Shown here: positions 1 through 6,449 of the stretch, piece by piece
Position numbering within the stretch: position 1 is the stretch's first letter
How the letters are laid out: each line of letters begins with the position of its first letter
Source of the DNA: Gemmatimonadota bacterium
GTDB lineage: Bacteria > Gemmatimonadota > Gemmatimonadetes > Gemmatimonadales > Gemmatimonadaceae
Direction: 5' to 3'
Assembly: GCA_003142495.1 (NCBI GenBank)
Contig: PLMM01000206.1
Coordinates: 1 to 8,209, forward strand
Length of the DNA stretch: 8,209 bases
Notes under the pieces: generated by a model
Told to the model about the DNA's origin: nothing
Seen by the model: only the letters and a program-made list of their open reading frames with translations
The model's database searches: none
Made by a program: the position numbers and the translations under genes

Positions 1-1
1 T

Positions 2-220
2 CACGCGCCGTGGATCTGGCATCACAGCTGCCTGCGCCGCGCGGCGGTGCTCGCCTTTCTCCTGCGCCGCGGCGGCCACGAGGCGCACGTGGTGATCGGC
101 GTCAGGCGCAGTGGCGCTGGCGCCCTGGAAGCCCACGCCTGGCTCGCCTGTGACGGACGCGATCCCTTTCTCGAGCCGTCGGACTCGATCGGCACCTTCC
201 AGCCGCTCGGTCGTGCGTAG
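2..220 (+). CDS. Lasso-peptide B2-type transglutaminase-like protease, C-terminal fragment
   Basis: Only the last 72 residues are in the window; the gene begins upstream. The frame is open from base 2 to a TAG at 218-220. The fragment contains a Cys followed by LRRA at residue 10, a predicted strand HVVIGVRR (29-36), and EAHAWL (43-48) with His45. This Cys...IGV...AHAW order is the hallmark of the transglutaminase-like B2 proteins that cleave leader peptides in lasso-peptide biosynthesis. Cys10 and His45 would be two residues of the catalytic triad. The third, usually Asp about 12 residues after the His, is not obvious: Asp51, Asp54 and Glu58 are candidates. The tail (TFQPLGRA) resembles the usual short B2 ending. 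In known clusters the partner genes are a precursor peptide, an RRE protein (B1) and an asparagine-synthetase-like cyclase (C); none is visible here. A general transglutaminase-superfamily protein is the alternative. Confidence 0.8.
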   Translation, partial: HAPWIWHHSCLRRAAVLAFLLRRGGHEAHVVIGVRRSGAGALEAHAWLACDGRDPFLEPSDSIGTFQPLGRA

Positions 221-241
221 CTCCAAGCGCCAAGTCTGGTT

Positions 242-267
242 CGCGCCGCCGGAGGCGCGCTATCTTT
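242..267 (+). terminator. Possible intrinsic terminator after the B2 gene
   Basis: A perfect 6-bp GC stem, CGCGCC (242-247) with GGCGCG (254-259), closes a 6-nt loop and is followed by a modest T-containing tail (TATCTTT, 261-267). It lies 22 bases past the stop codon of the B2 fragment and 26 bases before tal. The T tract is interrupted and the stem is short, so it may be a weak terminator or simply a GC-rich palindrome in the tal leader. Confidence 0.3.
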
Positions 268-292
268 CGCCTTCCTCTCTCCCGGCGCGAGC

Positions 293-1426
293 ATGGATCG
301 TCTACAGCAACTCCACGACGCGGGCCAGTCCATCTGGCTCGACTTCATCGATCGCTCGCTCCTTCGCAGCGGCGAGCTCGCGCGGCGCATCGATCGCGAC
401 GCGCTCACGGGAATGACCTCGAATCCGACGATCTTCGAGAAGGCGCTCGCCGAAGGGCACGCGTACGACGCGCAGCTCGCGGGCGCGTCGCCCGAGCTGA
501 GCGCGTGGGAGCTCTTTGAGCTCGTCGAAACGGACGATGTGCGCGCGGCGTGCGACATCTTCCGCACGGTACACGAGAAGAGCAAAGGGGTGGACGGCTA
601 CGTCTCGATCGAGGTTTCGCCGGGCGCTGCGCACAGCGTCGATGACACGATCGCCGAGGCGCGCAGGCTGTGGGCAGTGGTCGAGCGGCCGAACGTGATG
701 ATCAAGGTGCCGGGCACCGCCGCCGGCGCGGCCGCCGCGCGACGACTGCTCGCCGACGGCATCAACGTCAACATCACACTGCTCTTTTCCGTCGACGCGT
801 ACGCAGTGGTGATCGAGTCGTACATCACCGCGCTCGAGGAGCGCGCGAAGCGCGGGCTCCCGCTCAGCGCCATCGCATCGGTGGCGTCATTCTTCGTGAG
901 CCGCGTGGACACCGAGGCGGAGAAGCGCCTCGACGTGCTCGTCGCCGCGAATCCGGCGCGCGCCGGGGAGGCGAAGGCCTTTCGCGGACGCGTAGCCGTC
1001 GCCAATGCGAAGCTCGCGTACGCGCTCTTCCAGGAGAAATTCTCCGGCGCGCGTTGGGAGGCGCTCGCATCGCGCGGCGCGCGCGTGCAGCGCCCGCTCT
1101 GGGCGAGCACCAGCGCGAAGAACCCCGCCTATCGCGATGTGGTCTACGTCGAGGATCTCATCGGCCCGGACACCGTGAACACGATGCCGCCGGCGACGAT
1201 CACCGCCTTCGCCGACCACGGCGTGACGACGCGCACGATCGACACCAACATCGATGCCGAGCGCGCGCTCGTGGTCAAGCTCGAAGAGTTCGGCGTGTCG
1301 CTCACGGGAATCACCGACACGCTTTTGCGCGATGGGCTCGCGAGCTTCGAGAAGTCCTTCGACACGCTGATCGCCGGACTCGAGTCGAAGCGACGCAGCC
1401 TGGGTGCCGCGGTCACCGCCCGGTAG
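293..1426 (+). CDS. tal: Transaldolase
   Basis: A 377-residue cytosolic transaldolase of the non-oxidative pentose phosphate pathway. It moves a dihydroxyacetone unit between sedoheptulose 7-phosphate and glyceraldehyde 3-phosphate, giving erythrose 4-phosphate and fructose 6-phosphate. The length and motifs fit the long mycobacterial/actinobacterial-type branch. Visible motifs are SIWLDFIDR with Asp17 near the N-terminus, GMTSNPTIFEKA (40-51), VMIKVPGT with the Schiff-base Lys138, INVNITLLFS (157-166), SVASFFVSRVDTE (196-208), and the phosphate-binding block RVQRPLWAS with SAKNP (264-278), followed by VNTMPP (295-300). The ATG at 293 begins right at the conserved LQQLHDAGQSIWLD region, so it is the expected start, although no strong Shine-Dalgarno precedes it. 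It is transcribed away from the B2 gene and converges on the lipoprotein gene across the inverted repeat at 1431-1690. No key residue is missing. Confidence 0.97.
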   Translation: MDRLQQLHDAGQSIWLDFIDRSLLRSGELARRIDRDALTGMTSNPTIFEKALAEGHAYDAQLAGASPELSAWELFELVETDDVRAACDIFRTVHEKSKGVDGYVSIEVSPGAAHSVDDTIAEARRLWAVVERPNVMIKVPGTAAGAAAARRLLADGINVNITLLFSVDAYAVVIESYITALEERAKRGLPLSAIASVASFFVSRVDTEAEKRLDVLVAANPARAGEAKAFRGRVAVANAKLAYALFQEKFSGARWEALASRGARVQRPLWASTSAKNPAYRDVVYVEDLIGPDTVNTMPPATITAFADHGVTTRTIDTNIDAERALVVKLEEFGVSLTGITDTLLRDGLASFEKSFDTLIAGLESKRRSLGAAVTAR

Positions 1427-1430
1427 TTAC

Positions 1431-1690
1431 GGAGGGATTGAGTAACTGCTCACTGCGAGCACGAAGAAAGCCGAAACAAAGACGAATCGAACCGTGGGTG
1501 CGACAGGCTGACGGTGTACTTTGAAGGAGCCTTTCTTGTTTAGCGGCCCAATCTCTCGCTTCCACTCGCGCAGTTCCCATTCAATCATTGTTCAAGCTCG
1601 CGCGACTAAAGTCAGTCTCCACAAGATTCGATTCGTCTTTATTGGTAGTTATTCGTGCCCGCAGTTTGCAGTTCGCAGTTACGTCCCTCC
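1431..1690. repeat. Long imperfect inverted repeat filling the tal/lipoprotein gap
   Basis: The 283-base gap between two convergent genes holds no credible ORF but is dominated by two inverted arms. The left arm is 1431-1497 and the right arm 1619-1690, around a 121-base centre. Matching blocks in order from the outside are: GGAGGGA (1431-1437 with 1684-1690), GTAACTGC (1442-1449 with 1675-1682), a 14-base block with one mismatch (1452-1465 with 1652-1665), a perfect 14-base block AAAGACGAATCGAA (1478-1491 with 1627-1640), and GTGG (1494-1497 with 1619-1622). One alignment gap is exactly 7 bases and equals one extra copy of a heptad in the right arm. Base composition is clearly more AT-rich than the flanking genes. 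It could be a MITE-like element, a pair of dispersed intergenic repeats, or a large bidirectional hairpin ending both transcripts. Confidence 0.75.
1661..1681 (+). repeat. Three tandem heptads GCAGTTN
   Basis: GCAGTTT, GCAGTTC and GCAGTTA follow one another without spacing in the right arm of the long inverted repeat. On the opposite strand they read NAACTGC. The left arm carries two related heptads (TAACTGC and TCACTGC, 1443-1456), so the arms differ by one unit. This suggests the heptads gain or lose copies. Confidence 0.7.
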
Positions 1691-1709
1691 TGCCGCGGTC
1701 CAAACTCGC

Positions 1710-2567
1710 CTAGTGACACCCCGAGACCACTCCCGTCACGAGATCGAGACTGCACGTCAGCGCGCCGACCTGCAGCACGGCAACCGAGCTACCGTCGAAG
1801 GTGACCTTCGCGACGCGCGTGACCGTCTTGTCGAAGCCGCCCGCGGTGACGTGCAGCGTCAGATTCCGCGAGAGCGATCCGGACGACGGATAGGGATTCG
1901 CCGGGTGCGGCAGCGTGAAGGTGAGCGCGGCTGCCGTGTCGGCGGCGGTGTACGCGAAGATGCGCGTGACGTTGTTGACCGCGTAGCTGCTGCTGTCGTG
2001 CACCGCAGCCGCGCCATTCCACGTGTGTAGCACCGGCGTGCCGTGCGTCACGACCATCGAGGCGGTGTCCGCTTCATTGATCGAGAACACCTTCCCCGGC
2101 TTCACGATCGACTCGAACGAGCCCGTGCGCGTCCAGCGATGATTCACGGAGTCCGTGAGCGTGCCGCTCCATCCGAGTGCGTAGTTGCCGCCGCTCCAGA
2201 AGCGAAGCTGCCGCGTGATCGTCAGCCCGAGTCCCGTGTACGCCACGCAGCCGTACCATCCGCTGCCGTCGGGGCCCGAGCACGTCACCGTTCGCGACTC
2301 GGTGCCCGACACGGCGCCGGCGCGACCGCTCATGAACGTAGATGAGCCCGCGCTCAAGTTCTCCTGAAAGCTCTCGTTCTCCCGGAACTCGCCCACCTTT
2401 CCGGCAAAGCTCTCGCCTACATCGCTGGCGACCGTCTGATCGATCTCGGCATCCGCGACGCTGTTTCCAGGAGCAACCGAGGAGTCCGAGCTGCAGGCGA
2501 CTACGCCGACGAGCGCCGCGATGGCGGTGAGCGTGGCAAGGGGAGTAAGGCGACGTCCGACCGGCAT
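1710..2567 (-). CDS. Hypothetical secreted lipoprotein
   Basis: A 285-residue protein that I do not recognise as a named family. The N-terminus is a clear lipoprotein signal peptide: a basic stretch (GRR, 4-6), a hydrophobic core (about 9-22) and a lipobox ending VVAC with Cys25. The mature protein would begin CSSDSS; Ser after the Cys would favour the outer membrane if the E. coli sorting rule applies. The rest is Gly/Ser/Thr-rich with alternating hydrophobic residues, suggesting a beta-rich exported domain. It has Cys pairs that could form disulfides (two in the TVTCSGPDGSGWYGC stretch, about 94-107, and two near the C-terminus). It ends at a TAG, read from 1712 down to 1710. The ATG at 2567-2565 is preceded by a good GGAGG 8 bases upstream. 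It is transcribed divergently from pyk and convergently with tal. No catalytic motif is visible. Confidence 0.85.
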   Translation of the reverse strand: MPVGRRLTPLATLTAIAALVGVVACSSDSSVAPGNSVADAEIDQTVASDVGESFAGKVGEFRENESFQENLSAGSSTFMSGRAGAVSGTESRTVTCSGPDGSGWYGCVAYTGLGLTITRQLRFWSGGNYALGWSGTLTDSVNHRWTRTGSFESIVKPGKVFSINEADTASMVVTHGTPVLHTWNGAAAVHDSSSYAVNNVTRIFAYTAADTAAALTFTLPHPANPYPSSGSLSRNLTLHVTAGGFDKTVTRVAKVTFDGSSVAVLQVGALTCSLDLVTGVVSGCH

Positions 2568-2575
2568 ATGATGAT

Positions 2576-2580
2576 CCTCC
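2576..2580 (-). promoter_or_regulatory. Ribosome binding site of the lipoprotein gene
   Basis: CCTCC on the plus strand reads GGAGG on the minus strand, 8 bases before the ATG at 2567. It is the cleanest Shine-Dalgarno in the window with normal spacing, and it fixes the start that gives the signal peptide. Confidence 0.8.
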
Positions 2581-2665
2581 GCTAGATTTATGTTTGACCT
2601 CTGTGGCCTGCGCGTGTGACGACTCCTCCTGGGCGTCCGTTAAGGTCGCGAAGAGAATTCATCGC

Positions 2666-2714
2666 GCGGCACATCTTGCCGCTCTTACAGGGGCTCCGTA
2701 CATCTGCCGCTTCT
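2666..2714 (+). promoter_or_regulatory. Hairpin and overlapping direct repeat upstream of pyk
   Basis: In the 166-base divergent gap, a perfect hairpin GCGGCA / TGCCGC (2666-2671 and 2677-2682) surrounds a 5-base loop. A near-copy of its right half recurs downstream: ACATCTTGCCGCTCT at 2671-2685 and ACATCTGCCGCTTCT at 2700-2714, 29 bases apart and 20 bases before the pyk start. Such paired sites near a start could be an operator or a 5' leader structure. I see no convincing sigma-70 promoter hexamers on either strand here. Confidence 0.35.
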
Positions 2715-2733
2715 CTCACCACCGGACCTGATC

Positions 2734-4146
2734 TTGGCCTCGCCGATTCCCCGCACGAAGATCGTGTGCACGCTTGGACCCGCGTCCTCATCGGAATCGG
2801 TGATCAAGTCGTTGATGCAGTCCGGGCTCGATGTCGCGCGCATCAACTTTTCGCACGGCACACACGATGAGCATGCGGCGACGATCGCAATCGTGCGCGC
2901 ACTCGCGACCAAGCTCGCGCGCCCCGTCGCGATCCTCGGCGATCTGCAGGGCCCGCGCATTCGCATCGGCGATCTCGCCGAGCCGCTGGAGCTCGCCGCC
3001 GGTGATGACATCGTGCTCGCGCCCGAGGGACTCGAGGCGCCAGGCGACGTGCCGGTGACGTACGAGGCGCTCGCGCACGACGTGAACGTCGGCGATCGCA
3101 TTCTCATGGACGACGGCCTGATCGACCTCGTCGTCCTCGATGTCGCCAAACAGAAGGTGCGCGCGCGCGTGGTGCACGGCGGTCGACTGCGCAGCCACAA
3201 GGGAATCAATCTTCCCGGCGTCGCCGTCTCCGCGCCGTCGATCACGGAGAAGGATCGCGCTGACATCACCTTCGCCGTCGAGCAGCAGCTCGACTACCTC
3301 GCGCTCTCCTTCGTGCGGCGCGCCGAAGACATCTCGTCGCTGCGGCTGCTCATTCCCGCCGGGATGCTCGTGGTGGCGAAGATTGAGAAGGACACCGCGC
3401 TCGCCGCGATCGGCAGCATCGTCGAGGCCTCCGACGCGGTGATGGTCGCGCGCGGCGATCTCGGCGTCGAGCTCCCGTTCGAGGAAGTGCCGATCGCGCA
3501 GAAGCGCATCATCGCCGTCTGCAACGCGCTCGGCCGCCCGGTGATCACTGCCACGCAGATGCTCGAATCCATGGTGATGAACCCGCGGCCGACGCGTGCC
3601 GAGGCGAGCGACGTGGCGAATGCGATCCTCGATGGCACGGACGCGGTGATGCTCTCGGCCGAGACGGCGACGGGTGCGTATCCACAGCTCGCGGTGGCCG
3701 CGATGACGCGCATCATCACCGAGATCGAGCGTCGCCCGCTGCCGCACGTCACGTTCGAGGTTCCCGAGGATGTGGATGGACACGTCGCGACGGAGGATGC
3801 GATCGCGGCGGCGACGACCGCTGCGGCGAAATCGCTCGGCGCGCCGCTCGTGATCGTGTTCACGAAGAGCGGCTTCAGCGCGCGCATCATCGCGTCGCAT
3901 CGTCCCTCGGTGGCGATTCTGGCGCTCACGGATGTCGAGCGCACCTATCGGCAGCTGGCGCTCGTGTGGGGGGTGATCCCGGAGCTCGTGCCGCGCGCGA
4001 CGAGCTACGAGGAGATGTTCGAGCACGCGCGCACGGTGATCGAGCGCCGCGGGCTCGCGCAGCGCGGCGATCGCGTGCTCGTGACGGCGGGCGTTCCCTT
4101 CGACGTGCCGGGGACCACGAATCTGCTCCGTGTCGAGGTGGTGTGA
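2734..4146 (+). CDS. pyk: Pyruvate kinase
   Basis: A 470-residue pyruvate kinase, the cytosolic enzyme making pyruvate and ATP from phosphoenolpyruvate and ADP. The barrel domain starts with RTKIVCTLGPAS (7-18) and RINFSHG (36-42). The B domain follows from GDLQGPRIRIG (69-79) to about residue 155. The barrel resumes at KGINLPG (156-162). The active-site signature VVAKIEKDTAL (213-223) supplies Lys216 and the metal ligand Glu218, and VARGDLGVE (238-246) supplies Asp242. TATQMLESM (272-280) and LSAETATGAYP (307-317) are also intact. A C-terminal regulatory-type domain spans about 345-470. The start is TTG at 2734, because the protein must begin just before RTKIVCT and no ATG or GTG lies suitably upstream; its Shine-Dalgarno (CCGGA) is poor. 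Its last 4 bases overlap the next gene, indicating an operon. Confidence 0.97.
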   Translation: MASPIPRTKIVCTLGPASSSESVIKSLMQSGLDVARINFSHGTHDEHAATIAIVRALATKLARPVAILGDLQGPRIRIGDLAEPLELAAGDDIVLAPEGLEAPGDVPVTYEALAHDVNVGDRILMDDGLIDLVVLDVAKQKVRARVVHGGRLRSHKGINLPGVAVSAPSITEKDRADITFAVEQQLDYLALSFVRRAEDISSLRLLIPAGMLVVAKIEKDTALAAIGSIVEASDAVMVARGDLGVELPFEEVPIAQKRIIAVCNALGRPVITATQMLESMVMNPRPTRAEASDVANAILDGTDAVMLSAETATGAYPQLAVAAMTRIITEIERRPLPHVTFEVPEDVDGHVATEDAIAAATTAAAKSLGAPLVIVFTKSGFSARIIASHRPSVAILALTDVERTYRQLALVWGVIPELVPRATSYEEMFEHARTVIERRGLAQRGDRVLVTAGVPFDVPGTTNLLRVEVV

Positions 4147-4922
4147 AGCTCACTTTCCTCGGCACGGGAACGAGCTTTGGCGTTCCGCAAATCGGATGCG
4201 AGTGCGAGGTGTGCAGGAGCAGCGATCCGCGCGACCAGCGCACGCGGAGCGGCGCGCTGGTGGAGACGGACGCGGGGAAGCGCATCCTCATCGACACGCC
4301 CCCGGAACTCAGGCTGCAGCTGATCGCGGCCCATGTCGATAGCATCGATGCGGTGTTGTTCACGCACGAGCACGCGGATCACATCCACGGCATCGACGAT
4401 GTGCGCGCGCTCAGTGTGCGCAGCAGGAGTGCGCTCCGCATGTACGGACCGGCGGAGACGGTGCACACGCTGGAGCAGCGCTTCGCCTACATCTTCGATG
4501 AGCGGATGCGGCCGCTGCCGGGCACCACGAAGCCCGAGGGGGAGCTGACGACGCTCGAGGCGGGGGTGCCGGTGGCGATCGCGGGGCAGGAGGTGCTGCC
4601 GATCGCTGTTCCGCACGGCCACACCATGGTCTTCGGCTATCGCATCGGCGCGCTCGGCTACATCACCGATGCGAAGCTCCTCCCTCCCGCGGCGATCGAG
4701 GGGCTGCGTGGCGTGAAGGTGCTCGTGCTCAACGCGCTGTTCTGGAAGGAGCATCCCACGCATATGAGCGTTCCGGAGGCGATCGAGACGGCGCGCGTGG
4801 TGGGTGCGGAGCGCACGTATCTCACGCATCTGACGCACGACAATTTCCACGCGGAGCTCGAGGCGAAGCTCCCGCCCGGACTGGTGCCCGCTTACGATGG
4901 ATTGACGGTCAACATCGAGTGA
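4143..4922 (+). CDS. PhnP-type MBL-fold metallo-hydrolase
   Basis: A 259-residue metallo-beta-lactamase-fold hydrolase. The two-metal site is visible as THEHADH (His75, His77, Asp79, His80), PHGHT (His158), YITDA (Asp176) and LTHLTH (His229, His232). The segment GCECEVC (18-24) matches the Cys-x-Cys-x-x-Cys that, with a late His, holds a structural zinc in E. coli PhnP. HPTH (204-207) sits where PhnP has a catalytic His. PhnP opens 5-phosphoribosyl 1,2-cyclic phosphate in phosphonate breakdown. No phn genes are present here, so the substrate is unknown; a cyclic phosphodiester is a fair guess. The start is GTG at 4143, overlapping the pyk TGA by 4 bases, with GAGG at 4135-4138. The frame is open further upstream, but that part runs inside pyk and is not homologous. 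Translation is probably coupled to pyk. Confidence 0.9.
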   Translation: MKLTFLGTGTSFGVPQIGCECEVCRSSDPRDQRTRSGALVETDAGKRILIDTPPELRLQLIAAHVDSIDAVLFTHEHADHIHGIDDVRALSVRSRSALRMYGPAETVHTLEQRFAYIFDERMRPLPGTTKPEGELTTLEAGVPVAIAGQEVLPIAVPHGHTMVFGYRIGALGYITDAKLLPPAAIEGLRGVKVLVLNALFWKEHPTHMSVPEAIETARVVGAERTYLTHLTHDNFHAELEAKLPPGLVPAYDGLTVNIE

Positions 4923-5016
4923 AACGACGGCTCCAACCCTTGCCTACGAGGGTGGGGGTCGCGACTTTCCTCCATCTTCCGGCTTCCCCGTGCGGGTAGA
5001 CGGAGACGACGACTTC

Positions 5017-5021
5017 GGAGG
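5017..5021 (+). promoter_or_regulatory. Ribosome binding site of the aldolase gene
   Basis: GGAGG lies 4 bases before the ATG at 5026. Spacing is short but the match to the anti-Shine-Dalgarno is perfect. The preceding 103-base gap (4923-5025) shows only a weak 5-bp stem (ACCCT/AGGGT, 4936-4953) without a T tract, and no clear promoter. Confidence 0.65.
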
Positions 5022-5025
5022 ATGA

Positions 5026-6441
5026 ATGCAGGCTCAGGGAACTCCGGCGGCGGGCGCGTTCGGCGACGACATCGACGTACAGCAGGGGCGGCTCACCGTT
5101 CGCAACGAAGATGCGCTGCGCACGGCGAAGATGGACGCGCTCGTGCGACAGGCCGTCTTCGGTGAGGGGCAGGCGAAGGATCATGCGAACTGGATGATCT
5201 GGGAGACGGCGCAGGCCGTCGGCGTGCGCCCCGCGTCCATTCACGATCTCTACGCGGCGCGCGGCCGCGGCGACGTGAAGGGCTTCACCGTTCCCGCAAT
5301 GAACGTGCGCGGCATGTCGTACGACACCGCGCGCGCGATTTTCCGAACCGCCGTGCGCATGCACGCCGGCGCGTTCATCCTCGAGATTGCGCGCTCCGAG
5401 ATCGCGTACACCGCGCAGCGCCCATCCGAGTACGTGACGGTGATGCTCGCGGCCGCGCTGCGCGAAGGCTTCCGCGGCCCCGTGTTCATTCAGGGCGATC
5501 ATTTCCAGGTGAATGCAAAGAAGTTCGCCGCCGATCCGACCGGCGAAGTCGCCGCGGTGAAGCAGCTCGCGCTCGAGGCGGTGTCCGCGGGCTTCTTCAA
5601 CATCGACGTCGACACGTCGACGCTCGTCGACATCCATCTCCCCACGCTCGATGCGCAGCAGGAGCTCAACTACGAGACGGCCGCGGAGATCGCGGCGTAC
5701 GTGCGCTCGATCGAGCCCGAGGGCGTGACGATCTCGATCGGCGGCGAGATTGGCGAGGTCGGCACGCAGAACAGCACCGTCCCCGAGCTGCGCGCATTCA
5801 TGGGTGGCTTCGTGAAGTCGCTCGAGAAGCGCTCGCCCGGCGCCGTCGGACTGTCGAAGATCTCGGTGCAGACGGGGACGTCGCACGGCGGCGTCGTGCT
5901 TCCCGACGGCGGCATCGCGGAGGTGAAGCTCGATCTCGATGCGCTCGAGGCACTCTCGAAGGTTGCTCGCGATGACTTCGGAATGTCGGGCGCGGTGCAG
6001 CACGGCGCGTCGACCCTTCCCGAGAGCGCGTTCGACAACTTCCCGCGCATCGAAACGGCGGAGATTCATCTGGCGACGAACTTCCAGAACATTCTCTTCG
6101 AGCAAATGCCGGCCGAGCTTCGCGGGCGGATCTACAAGTGGCTCGATGAGAATGCGAAGGAGGAGCGCAAGAAGGGCGACTCCGACGAGCAGTTCTACTA
6201 CAAGAGCCGCAAGAAGGCGCTCGGCCCGTTCAAGCGCGATCTGTGGGATCTGCCGGAGGATGTGAAGGCGAAGTTCGCTGCCGCCTACGACAAGACCTTC
6301 AGCTTCCTCTTCGAGCAGCTCCGTATCGGCGGTACGTCGGACGCAGTCACGCGCTTCGTGAAGGCGCCGGTCCAGCGTCGCCGCACGTCCGGAGGCGTCG
6401 CGGTGGAGGCCGCGCCCGACGATCCGGACGCAGGCGAATGA
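5026..6441 (+). CDS. Class II fructose-bisphosphate aldolase family protein, long form
   Basis: A 471-residue member of the zinc-dependent class II (ketose-bisphosphate) aldolases, which reversibly cleave fructose 1,6-bisphosphate or tagatose 1,6-bisphosphate into two trioses. The barrel begins at KGFTVPAMNVRGMSY (85-99). Metal and active-site positions are visible: FIQGDHFQ with Asp158 and His159, FFNIDVDTST (190-199), IGGEIGEVG with Glu241 and Glu244 (238-246), QTGTSHGG with His287, and SGAVQHGAST with His326. Classical members have about 280-360 residues. This one carries about 85 extra residues before the barrel and a charged tail of about 120 residues after it, including a Lys/Glu-rich helix (370-400) and an aromatic segment near 400-435. 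Substrate specificity cannot be read from the sequence; the pyk and tal neighbours favour a glycolytic role. Its TGA is followed 4 bases later by the start of the pseudokinase gene. Confidence 0.9.
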   Translation: MQAQGTPAAGAFGDDIDVQQGRLTVRNEDALRTAKMDALVRQAVFGEGQAKDHANWMIWETAQAVGVRPASIHDLYAARGRGDVKGFTVPAMNVRGMSYDTARAIFRTAVRMHAGAFILEIARSEIAYTAQRPSEYVTVMLAAALREGFRGPVFIQGDHFQVNAKKFAADPTGEVAAVKQLALEAVSAGFFNIDVDTSTLVDIHLPTLDAQQELNYETAAEIAAYVRSIEPEGVTISIGGEIGEVGTQNSTVPELRAFMGGFVKSLEKRSPGAVGLSKISVQTGTSHGGVVLPDGGIAEVKLDLDALEALSKVARDDFGMSGAVQHGASTLPESAFDNFPRIETAEIHLATNFQNILFEQMPAELRGRIYKWLDENAKEERKKGDSDEQFYYKSRKKALGPFKRDLWDLPEDVKAKFAAAYDKTFSFLFEQLRIGGTSDAVTRFVKAPVQRRRTSGGVAVEAAPDDPDAGE

Positions 6442-6449
6442 GCCCGTGA
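6438..6449 (+). promoter_or_regulatory. Three-codon mini-ORF bridging aldolase stop and next start
   Basis: The aldolase stop lies in ATGA (6438-6441). Read from that ATG, the codons are ATG AGC CCG TGA, and this TGA (6447-6449) overlaps the GTG start of the next gene as GTGA (6446-6449). A terminating ribosome could therefore step through one mini-ORF into the downstream gene. No good Shine-Dalgarno precedes the GTG. Chance is a real alternative. Confidence 0.4.

Noticed and set aside
17..31. TGGCA...CTGC with correct sigma-54 spacing
   Set aside because: It falls in the coding sequence for the conserved catalytic-Cys region of the B2 protein and is far from any start. Chance is more likely.
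1521..2030. A plus-strand frame running from the inverted repeat into the lipoprotein gene
   Set aside because: Its second half is antisense to the lipoprotein, which has a strong ribosome site and signal peptide. The first half is repeat sequence.
2594..2622. TTGACC followed 17 bases later by TGACGA as a sigma-70 promoter for pyk
   Set aside because: The -35 is good but the -10 is a poor match to TATAAT, so it is not supported as a feature.
2667..2680. GGCAC...TTGC resembling a sigma-54 promoter upstream of pyk
   Set aside because: The GG and GC elements are 10 bases apart start to start instead of 12, so the spacing is wrong for sigma-54.
2788..4026. A 412-codon minus-strand open frame inside pyk
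   Set aside because: It is antisense to intact pyruvate kinase motifs, is Arg/His-rich and shows no domain.
3966..4142. N-terminal extension of the PhnP-like protein from an upstream ATG
   Set aside because: It lies entirely inside pyk and is Arg/Ala-rich. The family normally starts at the strand KLTFLGTG, which follows the GTG at 4143.
4936..4953. ACCCT/AGGGT stem as a terminator after the PhnP-like gene
   Set aside because: It has only five base pairs, an 8-base loop and no T tract.
4909..6105. A 398-codon minus-strand open frame over the aldolase
   Set aside because: It mirrors the aldolase codons, is Arg/His/Leu-rich and has no ribosome site or motif.
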